Assembly (NCBI RefSeq): GCF_000520015.2 | Contig: NZ_CP007044.2 | Span: 4,836,001-4,900,000, forward strand | Origin: Chania multitudinisentens RB-25 | Lineage (GTDB): Bacteria; Pseudomonadota; Gammaproteobacteria; Enterobacterales; Enterobacteriaceae | DNA length: 64,000 nt | Direction: 5' to 3' | In this document: positions 29,472 through 38,826 of the stretch, in pieces | Layout: each line of letters begins with the position of its first letter | Numbering within the stretch: position 1 is the stretch's first letter | Made by a program: the position numbers and the translations under genes | The notes under the pieces: model-generated | The model's database searches: none | What the model saw: the letters and a program-made list of their open reading frames with translations, nothing else | Told to the model about the DNA's origin: nothing

Positions 29472-30335
29472 ATGAGCCAGGCACTGCAAAACCTCCTCAA
29501 CCTGCTGAATCTGGAGAAAATTGAAGAAGGCCTGTACCGTGGCCAAAGTGAAGACCTGGGGTTACGCCAAGTATTTGGTGGCCAGGTTGTTGGTCAGGCA
29601 CTGTATGCCGCCAAACAGACCACCCCCGAAGAACGTAGCGTTCATTCGTTCCACAGCTATTTCTTGCGCCCTGGTGACAGTAGTAAACCCATTATTTATG
29701 ACGTAGAAATTCTGCGCGACGGTAACAGTTTCAGCGCACGCCGCGTCAGTGCCATTCAGCATGGTAAGCCGATTTTCTACATGACTGCGTCTTTCCAAAG
29801 CCCGGAACAAGGATTTGAACACCAGAACACCATGCCGGATGTGCCACCGCCAGAGGGGCTGCTGTCGGAATCAGAAATAGCCCAAAAGCTGTCACATATG
29901 CTGCCAGAGAAGGTGCGGGATAAGTTTATCGGTCAGAAGCCGATTGAGATGCGCCCGGTGAAATTCCATAACCCACTGCAAGGCAGTGTGGAAGCCCCCT
30001 ATCGTCATGTCTGGTTCCGCGCCAACGGCACGATGCCAGATGACCTACGGACCCATCAATACTTACTGGGTTACGCCTCAGACTTCAACCTTCTGCCCAC
30101 CGCGCTGCAACCGCATGGCGTGGGTTTTCTTGAACCAGGCATGCAAGTGGCAACCATCGATCATTCGATGTGGTTCCATCGCCCTTTCCGTATGGATGAC
30201 TGGTTGCTGTACGTGGTGGATAGCCCCTCAGCTTCCGGTGCTCGCGGGTTTGTCCGTGGTCATTTCTATACCCGTGCAGGGGTGTTAGTTGCCACTACGG
30301 TACAAGAAGGCGTTATCCGTCAGCGCGATGTATAA
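29472..30335 (+). CDS. tesB: Acyl-CoA thioesterase II
   Basis: 287 residues (E. coli TesB 286). Double hot-dog thioesterase cleaving medium- and long-chain acyl-CoA. Visible blocks: [33 protein letters not shown], the C-terminal domain [16 protein letters not shown] with the catalytic Asp, [19 protein letters not shown] and the Gln of [11 protein letters not shown]. Convergent with amtB, with a shared hairpin between. Confidence 0.96.
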   Translation: MSQALQNLLNLLNLEKIEEGLYRGQSEDLGLRQVFGGQVVGQALYAAKQTTPEERSVHSFHSYFLRPGDSSKPIIYDVEILRDGNSFSARRVSAIQHGKPIFYMTASFQSPEQGFEHQNTMPDVPPPEGLLSESEIAQKLSHMLPEKVRDKFIGQKPIEMRPVKFHNPLQGSVEAPYRHVWFRANGTMPDDLRTHQYLLGYASDFNLLPTALQPHGVGFLEPGMQVATIDHSMWFHRPFRMDDWLLYVVDSPSASGARGFVRGHFYTRAGVLVATTVQEGVIRQRDV

Positions 30336-30340
30336 AAGAA

Positions 30341-30366
30341 AAAGGGCGATAACATTATCGCCCTTT
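30341..30366. terminator. Bidirectional terminator between tesB and amtB
   Basis: 12-bp arms AAAGGGCGATAA/TTATCGCCCTTT around a 2-base centre, directly after tesB and 53 bases beyond the amtB stop on the other strand. Confidence 0.75.
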
Positions 30367-30418
30367 CCATCTGGTTATTTATTGTTCGCCACTCAACACC
30401 CGCGTTTTTCACAACCTT

Positions 30419-31705
30419 TTACTGGTTGTATGCGTTCTCGCCATGGCTGTTGACGTCCAAGCCTTCGCGTTCTTGCTCTTCCGGTACACGCAGCCCGACA
30501 ACGGCCCCGGCGACTTTAAAGGCAATAAACGCTGCAACGCTTGACCAGACCAGAGTAATCACCACGCTCAGTAACTGGACCCACACCTGATGAGCCATGG
30601 TGACGCCAGCAGCGTAGCCAGTTCCCCCCAGTGAAGCCGCGGTGAACACCCCGGTCAGCAGGCAGCCCACGATACCGCATACGCCGTGAACGCCGAACAC
30701 ATCGCAGGTATCATCCACTTTCAGCCATTTCTTCAGTATCACCACCCCCCACAGGCCAGCAACACCGCCGATCAGGCCGATAATCAATGCTCCACCCACA
30801 CCGACAGTCCCCGCAGCTGGCGTAATCGCTACCAGCCCCGCGATACATCCAGAGCACGCCCCCAGCAGAGAAGGCTTACCGCGCAGTATCCACTCAGCGA
30901 AAGTCCAAGAGAGGATCGCCCCCGCCGTCGCCACCACCGTGTTCAGAAACGCCAGGGCAGCAATGCCGTTGGCCGCACTGGCAGAACCGGCGTTGAAACC
31001 AAACCAACCGATATACAGGATCGAAGCCCCGGTAAACACCATTGGCAGGTTATGTGGTTTGAACGCTTCTTTACCAAAACCGGCACGTTTACCCAGCAAG
31101 TAAGCACCAACCAACCCCGCGCTGGCAGCGTTGATGTGCACCACGGTGCCACCGGCAAAATCCAGCGCGCCATCCATTGCCAGGAAACCACCTCCCCATA
31201 CCATATGCGCAATCGGCAAGTAGGAAATCGTGAACCAGATGGCCGCAAAAATCACCACGGCGGAGAAACGGATGCGTTCGGCAAAGCCACCTACCACCAG
31301 CGCCACGGTGATACAGGCGAAAGAAGCCTGAAATGCGACATGGATCATTTGGTTAAACGTGCCAGTTACGCTATCAATACCGATCCCTTTCAGCATCACC
31401 GTCTGAAAACCGCCGAAGAAAGCATTACCTTCGCTAAAGGCCAGGCTGTAACCGTAAAGGACCCACAGTACACACACCAGGGCAAAGGTCACCGTCACCT
31501 GTGTCAGCATCGAAAGTACGTTTTTACCACGCAGTAAACCACCGTAAAACAAAGCGATACCTGGTAAAGTCATGAATAACACCAATGCGGTGCAAATCAT
31601 CATAAAGGCATTGTCAGCCTTATCAGCCACCGCCGGAGCGGCCAGAGCCAAAGAAGGAACCAGGGTTACCGTACTCAGGCCCAACATGGATAAAAGTTTC
31701 TTCAT
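30419..31705 (-). CDS. amtB: Ammonium channel AmtB
   Basis: 428 residues, the E. coli length, from MKKLLSMLGLSTVTL with a cleavable signal peptide (AAPA) and eleven helices. The twin pore histidines are visible in GGTVVHINAAS and VFGVHGVCGIVG, and the phenylalanine gate and cytosolic GlnK-binding loops are expected. It conducts ammonia into the cytoplasm and is blocked by GlnK under nitrogen excess. It follows glnK by 37 bases on the same strand; a longer in-frame start would run into glnK and is not used. Confidence 0.95.
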   Translation of the reverse strand: MKKLLSMLGLSTVTLVPSLALAAPAVADKADNAFMMICTALVLFMTLPGIALFYGGLLRGKNVLSMLTQVTVTFALVCVLWVLYGYSLAFSEGNAFFGGFQTVMLKGIGIDSVTGTFNQMIHVAFQASFACITVALVVGGFAERIRFSAVVIFAAIWFTISYLPIAHMVWGGGFLAMDGALDFAGGTVVHINAASAGLVGAYLLGKRAGFGKEAFKPHNLPMVFTGASILYIGWFGFNAGSASAANGIAALAFLNTVVATAGAILSWTFAEWILRGKPSLLGACSGCIAGLVAITPAAGTVGVGGALIIGLIGGVAGLWGVVILKKWLKVDDTCDVFGVHGVCGIVGCLLTGVFTAASLGGTGYAAGVTMAHQVWVQLLSVVITLVWSSVAAFIAFKVAGAVVGLRVPEEQEREGLDVNSHGENAYNQ

Positions 31706-31742
31706 TATCAATCCATCCCCATTTACTTGACTGAGCCTGTAA

Positions 31743-32081
31743 TTACAGTGCGGCTTCGTCTGTTTCACCGGTGCGAATACGAATAACACGTTGCAATTCG
31801 GCAACGAAAATTTTGCCATCACCAATTTTGCCGGTGTAAGCCGCTTTGCTGATCACATCAATCACTTCATCTAGCTGGTCGTCGGCGATAGCAATATCGA
31901 TTTTGACTTTAGGCAAGAAGTTGACGCTGTATTCAGCACCACGATAAAGCTCTGCATGCCCCTTCTGGCGGCCAAAACCTTTGACTTCGGTTACAGTCAG
32001 CCCCTGAATACCTACAGAGGATAGGGCTTCACGCACGTCCTCTAACTTGAATGGTTTAATCACCACGGTAACCATCTTCAT
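31743..32081 (-). CDS. glnK: Nitrogen regulatory PII protein GlnK
   Basis: 112 residues, nearly identical to E. coli GlnK. The T-loop RGAEYSVNFLPK carries the uridylylated Tyr51; the 2-oxoglutarate/ATP site residues (GFGRQKGHAELY, KIGDGKIFV) are intact. It senses 2-oxoglutarate and adenylate and plugs AmtB. First gene of glnK-amtB, under an NtrC-like site and a sigma-54 promoter upstream. Confidence 0.96.
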   Translation of the reverse strand: MKMVTVVIKPFKLEDVREALSSVGIQGLTVTEVKGFGRQKGHAELYRGAEYSVNFLPKVKIDIAIADDQLDEVIDVISKAAYTGKIGDGKIFVAELQRVIRIRTGETDEAAL

Positions 32082-32135
32082 ATTGCCTCTCCACGAATTA
32101 AGCCCAAAAACTCACCCCTGGTACGAGTCTTATAA

Positions 32136-32151
32136 AGCAAAGGCTATGCCA
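32136..32151 (-). promoter_or_regulatory. Sigma-54 promoter of glnK-amtB
   Basis: Minus strand reads TGGCATAGCCTTTGCT: the GG (-24) and GC (-12) are separated by exactly 10 nt and the match to TGGCAC-N5-TTGC is close. It lies 54 bases before the glnK ATG. Confidence 0.8.
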
Positions 32152-32237
32152 TAAATGATTTCGTCGGTGAATTCAGCCAATGACAAGGAGGCCTTCATCA
32201 GCATTATGTGGTGGCATGAATAATCAACGCATTGCAA

Positions 32238-32254
32238 TGCACCATTTTGGGGCA
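32238..32254 (-). promoter_or_regulatory. NtrC-like enhancer site for glnK
   Basis: TGCACCATTTTGGGGCA fits the NtrC dyad TGCACC-N5-GGTGCA with one mismatch. It is about 90 bases upstream of the -24 element, a normal enhancer distance. Confidence 0.75.
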
Positions 32255-32334
32255 TTGCGCGTCAAAAATGTGCAGTTTAGACAGAAAGAAAAGGGGAAAT
32301 GCCTATTGATGGTGCGAAAAGCCATGGCCATCTA

Positions 32335-32358
32335 AAATGTATCCGCCAGCGGCTGGCG
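32335..32358 (-). terminator. mdlB terminator hairpin
   Basis: CGCCAG-CGG-CTGGCG stem-loop 13 bases after the mdlB stop on the minus strand, followed by GATACATTTT. Confidence 0.55.
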
Positions 32359-32370
32359 CTGACGGATATC

Positions 32371-34149
32371 TTATGCCGGTTGAATCTCCTCACGCGTGGC
32401 AGCGACCAGTTCTTCGCCGGCCAACTGCAACTGGTACATTTGGTAATAACGCCCTTGCTGTGCCAGCAGTTGCTGATGGTTCCCCTGTTCCACCGCATGG
32501 CCACGGTGCAAGACCAGGATGGAATCGGCATCAACGATGGTTGAAAGACGGTGTGCAATCACCACCAGCGTGGTGTGTTCACGGATCAGGCGTAACGCTC
32601 GCTGAATCGCCTGTTCCGTGCCCGAATCGATATTGGCCGTGGCTTCGTCCAAAATCAGGATCTGTGGGGCCTGTACCAATACACGCGCCATCGCCAGCAA
32701 CTGTTTCTGGCCAACAGACAAGTTATTGCCCTGCTCCCCCAAACGCGTCTGGAGCCCCTGAGGGAATGACCGCACCAGCTCAGCCAACTGTACCGCTTCC
32801 AGCGCCTGCCACACGGCCTCTTCACTGATGTTACGGCCCAGCGTCACATTCGCCAGCACCGATTCAGCAATCACCACCGGGTCCTGCTGCACCATCGCAA
32901 TGCCCTGCCGCAAGGTTCGGTGTGAAAAGCTCGGCAATGGGCGCCCATCGACACGCACCTCCCCGCTATCCACTGGATAATAGCCCATCAGCAGGTTAGC
33001 CAACGTGCTTTTGCCACTGCCGGTATGCCCGACCAATGCCACAAAACCCCGCGCGGGCACGGTCAGCGAGACATGCTGCAATACTTTTTTGTCATCACGA
33101 TAGGCAAAGCTCAGATCGTCAATCTCGATACGGCCGCTTTCCAATGGACGATCGTCCGTACCATAATTCTGCTGGCTGCGATCCATCAATTCAAAAATGC
33201 GTTCACCGGCAACCACCGCCTGTTGCAAAATAGATTGCTGCGAAGTCAGCTCAATCAGCGGTTCATTCAGGCGACCAAGATAGTTGATGAAGGCATATAG
33301 CACGCCCACGCCAATCACCCCCTCACCACTGAAACCAAACAGCATCAGCAGGCCGCACAATACCAGCGCAGAAAACAGACTGAGCAGTGGTCGCAACAAA
33401 AAACCATCCAGACGTAGCGTCTGCATACGTGCAGTATAGTGCGAACGGCTGGCTGCACTCATGCGCTCACCAAAGCGTTTTTGCTGGCGGAATTGCTGGA
33501 TTACCGCCATCCCATTGATCACTTCATTGAAACCATCGTTGATATCCGCCAGATAGCTGCGCATCCGGCGCACAATCGGCGTACTGTAATATTGGTAAAT
33601 CCCCATCACTATCAGCACCGCAGGGAAAATGCAGATCGCCACCAGTGCCATACGCCAATCAAGGCTGAACATCGCTACCAACATCGCACCGATCAACGCC
33701 GCACTTTTCAACACGGTGGCAACCACCATCACATACAGATCTTTAATCACTTCGGTATCGTTAGTGACTCGCGATATCAGTTGCCCAACCGGCTGGGTAT
33801 CAAACGCGCTCAACGGTTGGCGTAACGCCGCATCCATCACGTCAGTACGCAATCGCTGCACTACTCCCACCGCCGCCTGATTAAACAGCAGAGCCTGGAA
33901 ATACTGCAACGCAGCGGCCAACAGTTCGAGCAGTACGTAAGCCACCGCCAACCCGCTAACAATCATCAGGGGTAATTGCCCCTTGGCAACATAGTTATCG
34001 ATGAAATAACCGATCAGAATTGGCCCTGCAACTTCCGCCGCCGCCGCGATCCACAACATCAGCACCGCCAGCCCCAGCGGTTTACGGTAAGGTGAACCAT
34101 AAGCCAGCAATCGTTTCAACGTTGGCCACAGTTCTCGCATCTTATTCAT
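32371..34149 (-). CDS. mdlB: ABC exporter half-transporter MdlB
   Basis: 592 residues (E. coli MdlB 593). Six-helix membrane domain ([20 protein letters not shown]) followed by an ATPase domain: Walker [10 protein letters not shown], signature LSVGQKQL, Walker [17 protein letters not shown]-loop VVIAHRLS. The signature motif has V in place of the first G of LSGGQ, a feature shared with E. coli. The start at 34149 has AGGAGG 9 nt upstream and overlaps the end of mdlA by 8 bases; an ATG 9 bases later is possible. It probably pairs with MdlA as a heterodimer; the substrate is unknown. Confidence 0.94.
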   Translation of the reverse strand: MNKMRELWPTLKRLLAYGSPYRKPLGLAVLMLWIAAAAEVAGPILIGYFIDNYVAKGQLPLMIVSGLAVAYVLLELLAAALQYFQALLFNQAAVGVVQRLRTDVMDAALRQPLSAFDTQPVGQLISRVTNDTEVIKDLYVMVVATVLKSAALIGAMLVAMFSLDWRMALVAICIFPAVLIVMGIYQYYSTPIVRRMRSYLADINDGFNEVINGMAVIQQFRQQKRFGERMSAASRSHYTARMQTLRLDGFLLRPLLSLFSALVLCGLLMLFGFSGEGVIGVGVLYAFINYLGRLNEPLIELTSQQSILQQAVVAGERIFELMDRSQQNYGTDDRPLESGRIEIDDLSFAYRDDKKVLQHVSLTVPARGFVALVGHTGSGKSTLANLLMGYYPVDSGEVRVDGRPLPSFSHRTLRQGIAMVQQDPVVIAESVLANVTLGRNISEEAVWQALEAVQLAELVRSFPQGLQTRLGEQGNNLSVGQKQLLAMARVLVQAPQILILDEATANIDSGTEQAIQRALRLIREHTTLVVIAHRLSTIVDADSILVLHRGHAVEQGNHQQLLAQQGRYYQMYQLQLAGEELVAATREEIQPA

Positions 34150-35917
34150 CAGCCAGCGCCTCCTCAGCGGTTTCCGGGGCTTCATCCAGCGCGGCTTCCA
34201 GTTGCTGGTAACGATACATATCACGATACCAACCAGGCTGTGCCGCCAAGGATGCATGTTGCCCACGCTGGGTAACCGTACCCTGCTGCAACACCAGAAT
34301 TTCATTAGCTTCGGTCAGGGCAGAAAGACGGTGCGCACTGATGATCAGCGTACGGTTTTGCCCCCAGTTGCGCAGGTTATGCAGGATCTGATGTTCCGTC
34401 CGGCCATCTACCGCAGAAAGTGCGTCGTCAAGGATCAGGATTTCCGCCTCCAGCAACAGCGCCCGTGCAATGGAAATACGCTGTTTCTGACCACCGGAAA
34501 GCATTACGCCGCGCTCACCCACTTCGGTTTCATACCCCTGCGGCAAACGCAGAATGTCTTCATGCACGCTGGCCAGATGTGCAGCCTGTTCAATCTGTTC
34601 CTGCGTTGCCGCAGGATTACCGAGAGCAATGTTATTTGCCACACTGTCGGAAAACAAAAACGGCGTTTGGCTAACGACTGACAGACGTGAACGCCATACA
34701 TCAAGCTTGAGCTGGGTCAGTGGCAGGCCGTGATAACTGATTTCGCCCTCATCTATATCAAACTGGCGCTGAAGCAGAGCCAACAGCGTCGATTTCCCCG
34801 CGCCGGTTGGCCCGCAAAGACCAAGCATTTGCCCAGGTTGCAACCGCAACGCAACGCCATGCAGCGCTGGCCTGCTGTTTTGCGGATAATGGAAAGCGTT
34901 AATCCCTGCAACCAGTTGGCCGCGCCCGGTGGGCAACTCAGACTCACCGTCTTTCACCGCTGGGGCTTCTTCCAGTAGGCTACGAATGCGGCTATAGGCC
35001 GCGCTGCCGCGTTCAACGATGTTGAACATCCAGGCCAATGCCAGCATCGGCCAGATCATCAGGCCGAGATACATCACAAAACTGGTCAATTGACCAAGCG
35101 TGAGTGAACCATTAACCACCATCCAACTGCCCCCGCCGATCGCCAACAGATTAGAGGCACCGATAGCGATATAAATGGTGGGGTTGAAACGGGCATCAAC
35201 GTGCGCCACGTACATATTTTTCGCACCGGTCTGTGCCGCCACCTCGGCAAACAGTTTGGATTGATGATTTTCCAAACCAAAAGCTTTGATCATGCGGATA
35301 CTGGTCATACTTTCCTGAGCCTGATCGTTCAGGCTGGAGAAGGCTGCCTGCGCTGATTTAAAACGTTGGTGCAGTTGATCGCCGTAATACTTGATGGCGA
35401 TGGCCATTATCGGCATTGGGATCAACGCAAGCAACGTCAGTTGCCAACTGATTTGCGTGCTCATCACCAGTAACACCACCAGCCCCATCACCAGCGAATC
35501 CACCAGCGTCAGTACTCCCTCCCCGGCAGCAAATACCACGCGATCCACATCATTGGTGGTGCGCGCCATCAGATCACCAGTACGATGGCGCAGATAGAAG
35601 GCCGGATTCTGGCGACTAAGCTGGTGATAGAAGTTTTCACGCAGTTCCACCGCTAACTGATAAGCAGCCCCAAACAACCACACCCGCCACACATAGCGCA
35701 GCAGGTAAACTACGATTGCGGTGCCGAGCATCAGCCCCAACCAAGCCATCAGTACACGGGTGGACATCTGTTTCCCGCTGACACCATCAACAATAATCCC
35801 CACCAATTTAGGCGGCAGCAGTTGCAGAATGGCGATAATGATCAGCAGCATCACCGCACCAAGATAGCGACGCCACTCGCGGCGGAAATACCAGCCGATT
35901 TGAGCAAATAATCTCAC
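34142..35917 (-). CDS. mdlA: ABC exporter half-transporter MdlA
   Basis: 591 residues (E. coli 590). Membrane domain ([19 protein letters not shown]), then Walker [12 protein letters not shown], the canonical [16 protein letters not shown], Walker [14 protein letters not shown] (Asp in place of the usual catalytic Glu) and ISAHRLSAL. The imperfect site in MdlA alongside a degenerate signature in MdlB suggests an asymmetric heterodimer. Preceded by decR on the same strand, 68 bases away. Confidence 0.94.
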   Translation of the reverse strand: MRLFAQIGWYFRREWRRYLGAVMLLIIIAILQLLPPKLVGIIVDGVSGKQMSTRVLMAWLGLMLGTAIVVYLLRYVWRVWLFGAAYQLAVELRENFYHQLSRQNPAFYLRHRTGDLMARTTNDVDRVVFAAGEGVLTLVDSLVMGLVVLLVMSTQISWQLTLLALIPMPIMAIAIKYYGDQLHQRFKSAQAAFSSLNDQAQESMTSIRMIKAFGLENHQSKLFAEVAAQTGAKNMYVAHVDARFNPTIYIAIGASNLLAIGGGSWMVVNGSLTLGQLTSFVMYLGLMIWPMLALAWMFNIVERGSAAYSRIRSLLEEAPAVKDGESELPTGRGQLVAGINAFHYPQNSRPALHGVALRLQPGQMLGLCGPTGAGKSTLLALLQRQFDIDEGEISYHGLPLTQLKLDVWRSRLSVVSQTPFLFSDSVANNIALGNPAATQEQIEQAAHLASVHEDILRLPQGYETEVGERGVMLSGGQKQRISIARALLLEAEILILDDALSAVDGRTEHQILHNLRNWGQNRTLIISAHRLSALTEANEILVLQQGTVTQRGQHASLAAQPGWYRDMYRYQQLEAALDEAPETAEEALADE

Positions 35918-35985
35918 GCAGTTTTATTCCCGATAGATAGAAATTGCAGCTCCGCAACTCCAAAAAACAAGATGAAATGAACTTT

Positions 35986-36447
35986 TCACTCCGGCACCGG
36001 CAGTGCAGTAGTGTATTTGATTTTTTCCATCGCAAAACTGGAAGTCACATCAATTAACCCCGGCACACCGGTCACCAGGCGCTTGTAGAAATTGTCATAA
36101 CTTTTCATGTCGGCCACTTCAACCTGCATCAGGTAATCGTATTCCCCTGTCATGCGGTAAAATGCCAGTACCTCAGGCATTTGCGTTGTGAGTTCAACAA
36201 ATTTCTGATACCACTCACCGCTGTGCTGCTGGGTTTTAATCAGCACAAACGCCGTCAATCCAAGCCCAAGTTTTTCATTATCCAGCAGTGCGACACGCGC
36301 ACGAATATAGCCTTCGTCCTCCAGTCTTTTCAGCCGTTTCCAGCACGGGGTAGAGGTCAGATTCACTGCTTCAGCCAGAACCTGCAACGATTGCGTACAG
36401 TCTTGTTGCAGCATACACAACAGTTTGCGATCTGTTTTATCTAACAT
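35986..36447 (-). CDS. decR: Lrp/AsnC-family regulator DecR (YbaO)
   Basis: 153 residues (E. coli DecR 152). Winged [23 protein letters not shown] to [16 protein letters not shown], then the RAM ligand domain ([38 protein letters not shown]). E. coli DecR activates cysteine detoxification genes; homologues in Pantoea (CcdR) control an adjacent cysteine desulfidase. Here it faces a PLP enzyme of the cysteine synthase fold across a 121-base spacer, so control of that gene by cysteine is likely. An in-frame upstream extension of 24 codons is not supported by the family. Confidence 0.93.
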   Translation of the reverse strand: MLDKTDRKLLCMLQQDCTQSLQVLAEAVNLTSTPCWKRLKRLEDEGYIRARVALLDNEKLGLGLTAFVLIKTQQHSGEWYQKFVELTTQMPEVLAFYRMTGEYDYLMQVEVADMKSYDNFYKRLVTGVPGLIDVTSSFAMEKIKYTTALPVPE

Positions 36448-36568
36448 GGCGCTATCCAGAGAAAATTTTTCTCTCATTAAGCGATTAAACAGGAAAAATG
36501 GCAATCCTTTTTTCCCCATGAAACGCTATGCTACGTCATCAATACGTTGTTTACTCTGAGAGCTGATC

Positions 36569-37609
36569 ATGACAAACGCTTGGGTAAAATATGCCATCGG
36601 TGAAATAGAAGCAGATTTTCAGCGCTCCGCCGACACGCACTTGATACGCCTGAATCTGCCAGAGTTTCCCGGCATCTGTCTTTATCTGAAAGATGAAAGT
36701 ACCCATCCAACGGGTAGCCTGAAGCACCGGCTGGCACGTTCGCTGTTTCTTTACGGCCTGTGTAACGGTTGGATCACCGAGAATACCACCATTATTGAAG
36801 CCTCCTCCGGCAGCACTGCGGTGTCAGAAGCTTATTTCGCCCGGCTGATTGGCCTGCCATTTATCGCCGTGATGACTTCTGGAACTGCCCGCCGCAAAGT
36901 CGAACAGATTGCGTTCTACGGCGGGCGTTGCCATTTCGTCGATCATGCTGCACAGATTTATGCCGTTTCAGAAGCGTTGGCAAAAGAGCTGAACGGCCAT
37001 TATATGGATCAGTTCACCTTCGCCGAGCGGGCAACCGACTGGCGCGGCAACAACAATATTGCCGACAGCATCTTCCGCCAGATGGCGCGTGAACCCTATC
37101 CGATTCCTAAACATATCGTAATGAGCGCTGGTACCGGTGGTACTTCCGCCACTCTGGGGCGGTATATCCGTTACCAAGGCCACGATACGCAGCTTACCGT
37201 AGTCGATCCAGAAAACTCAGTGTTCTACGATTGTTTCCACCATGGCGATCACACCATCAGCGGCAGTTGTGGCAGCCGTATCGAAGGTATCGGCCGCCCC
37301 CGCGCCGAGCCCTCGTTCATTCCTTCCGTGATCGACAGCATGTTATGCGTGCCAGACGCTGCTAGCGTGGCTACCATACACTGGCTGGAAAATGTACTGG
37401 GCCGTAAGGCCGGGGCTTCTACCGGAACCAATGTTTGGGGTGCGCTGCAACTGGCGAAACAGATGCGTGAAAAAGGCGAACAGGGGGCGATCGTTACCCT
37501 ATTATGCGACAGCGGGGAGCGCTATCTGGATACTTACTACAACCCTGAATGGGTCAGTGAGCACATCGGTGATCTGAAACCTTATTTGGTGCAGTTGGCA
37601 AATCTGTAA
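36569..37609 (+). CDS. PLP-dependent cysteine synthase-fold enzyme, probable cysteine desulfhydrase
   Basis: 346 residues of fold-type II PLP enzymes. The cofactor lysine lies in [13 protein letters not shown], substrate loop [13 protein letters not shown], phosphate cup [14 protein letters not shown], and the C-terminal serine-type ligand region [13 protein letters not shown]. Close homologues in Pantoea are reported cysteine-inducible desulfidases that protect against excess cysteine, next to a DecR/CcdR regulator, as here. Reaction in this organism (cysteine to pyruvate, ammonia and sulfide) is an inference. It differs from CysK/CysM in size and loop sequences, so synthesis of cysteine is less likely. 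Confidence 0.8.
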   Translation: MTNAWVKYAIGEIEADFQRSADTHLIRLNLPEFPGICLYLKDESTHPTGSLKHRLARSLFLYGLCNGWITENTTIIEASSGSTAVSEAYFARLIGLPFIAVMTSGTARRKVEQIAFYGGRCHFVDHAAQIYAVSEALAKELNGHYMDQFTFAERATDWRGNNNIADSIFRQMAREPYPIPKHIVMSAGTGGTSATLGRYIRYQGHDTQLTVVDPENSVFYDCFHHGDHTISGSCGSRIEGIGRPRAEPSFIPSVIDSMLCVPDAASVATIHWLENVLGRKAGASTGTNVWGALQLAKQMREKGEQGAIVTLLCDSGERYLDTYYNPEWVSEHIGDLKPYLVQLANL

Positions 37610-37625
37610 ACGATGGGAATAAAAA

Positions 37626-37646
37626 AGCCGGGTAGTCTACCCGGCT
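37626..37646. terminator. Hairpin behind the PLP enzyme gene
   Basis: AGCCGGGTAG/CTACCCGGCT arms around one base, 17 nt after the stop. An A-run on its left gives a U-tract on the minus strand, so it may also stop transcription coming from cof. Confidence 0.65.
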
Positions 37647-37651
37647 GGCTA

Positions 37652-37833
37652 TATACCCTAAATAATTCGAGTTGCAGGACAAAAACACAACACGTTTTTG
37701 AACAGCGTTTGCGCTGGCCCCGAAGGGTGAGCCTCAATCATGAGGCTCATAATCCCCAGGAGCATAGATAACTATGTGACTGGGGTGAACGAACGCAGCC
37801 AACGCGCATGCAACTTAAAGTATGACGGGTATA
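37652..37833. repeat. Dispersed repeat, copy B
   Basis: 182 bp between two convergent genes, the longest and best-preserved copy. Ends TATACCCTAAATAATTCGAG and TTAAAGTATGACGGGTATA are inverted; an internal nested palindrome (CCCCAG, ATAG, CTAT, CTGGGG) lies around 37755-37787. No coding capacity. Confidence 0.7.
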
Positions 37834-37843
37834 AAAGGCTCCG

Positions 37844-38662
37844 TTATACGGGGGTATAGGGGGAGCATGGTGAACGCAGCCAATGTTGTAAATAGTGGGC
37901 CACCGCCTGTTGTTCACAATGGCCAATAACGGGTAGCTCTGGAAGAGACAATTTCAATTGTGGTAACGCATTCCCCATCACCACACCGTGGCCAACGCCA
38001 GCCAACATCTCCTTGTCATTCATCGCATCGCCAAACGCCATGCAATCCGCCATCGTAAAACCCAGATGACCGCTCAGTTTACTCAGCGCTGCACCTTTAT
38101 TGCAGCCCAGCGGCAACACTTCAAGGCACTCATAAGCCGAGAAGCACAAATCAACCCGCTCACCAAAATGCGACTGCAATTGTGCCTGCAACTCAATCAG
38201 CACATGATGAGGAGCACAAAAACAAACTTTGCTGTTACCAAACGCAGGGAGACGCCGTAAGTCGGTCAACTGAAACTGAAAACCGCTAAGATGGTGGGCT
38301 TGCAGCATTTCCGGCACCGCGTGTTCGGTCAGCCAACCTTCATCACGGAACACATGCAGGCTGGCCGGGGTATCCCAATCGGTATGCAAAATATCTTCGG
38401 CAATCTCGGCAGGTAAATCCGTGGCATACAACTGTTGCCCCTGCTTGCCGTAAACGCGTGTACCATTGCCGGTAATGAGATAACCCTGTAGACCCAGCTG
38501 CGCCATGATCGGTTGCGCATCAAGGTAGTGCCGCCCAGTGGCAAACGTCACCACCATGTTTCTATCGGTCAACTGATTCAACGCGGCCAACGTTTCCGGC
38601 CCAATCCGGTGATCGGGCGTCAGCAAAGTGCCATCCATGTCAAAAGCAGCCAGACGATACAT
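37844..38662 (-). CDS. cof: HAD-superfamily phosphatase Cof
   Basis: 272 residues, the E. coli Cof length. HAD hydrolase: motif [12 protein letters not shown] with nucleophile Asp8, motif II FATGRH, motif III lysine in [14 protein letters not shown], and motif [14 protein letters not shown]. The cap is of the Cof type (C2). E. coli Cof hydrolyses HMP-PP, a thiamin precursor. The start at 38662 has AGGA 6 nt upstream and matches the family; four extra codons are possible. Confidence 0.94.
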   Translation of the reverse strand: MYRLAAFDMDGTLLTPDHRIGPETLAALNQLTDRNMVVTFATGRHYLDAQPIMAQLGLQGYLITGNGTRVYGKQGQQLYATDLPAEIAEDILHTDWDTPASLHVFRDEGWLTEHAVPEMLQAHHLSGFQFQLTDLRRLPAFGNSKVCFCAPHHVLIELQAQLQSHFGERVDLCFSAYECLEVLPLGCNKGAALSKLSGHLGFTMADCMAFGDAMNDKEMLAGVGHGVVMGNALPQLKLSLPELPVIGHCEQQAVAHYLQHWLRSPCSPYTPV

Positions 38663-38826
38663 AAAGATCCTCAAGGAATGTCACCAATAGAGGGGGACGG
38701 TGAGCGTTATTACAATCGCTACAGTATGAGATAGTATTTACGGAAGTAATAGTGAACAATTCAGGAAAATACTTCCTGATTTATAGCCCATGTCAAATTG
38801 CGGCTCGAAAGATAGAGGATATTACG

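Noticed and set aside
30686..31537. Long frame (283 codons) opposite amtB
   Set aside because: Antisense shadow of the well-conserved amtB; low-complexity His/Arg-rich product without domains.
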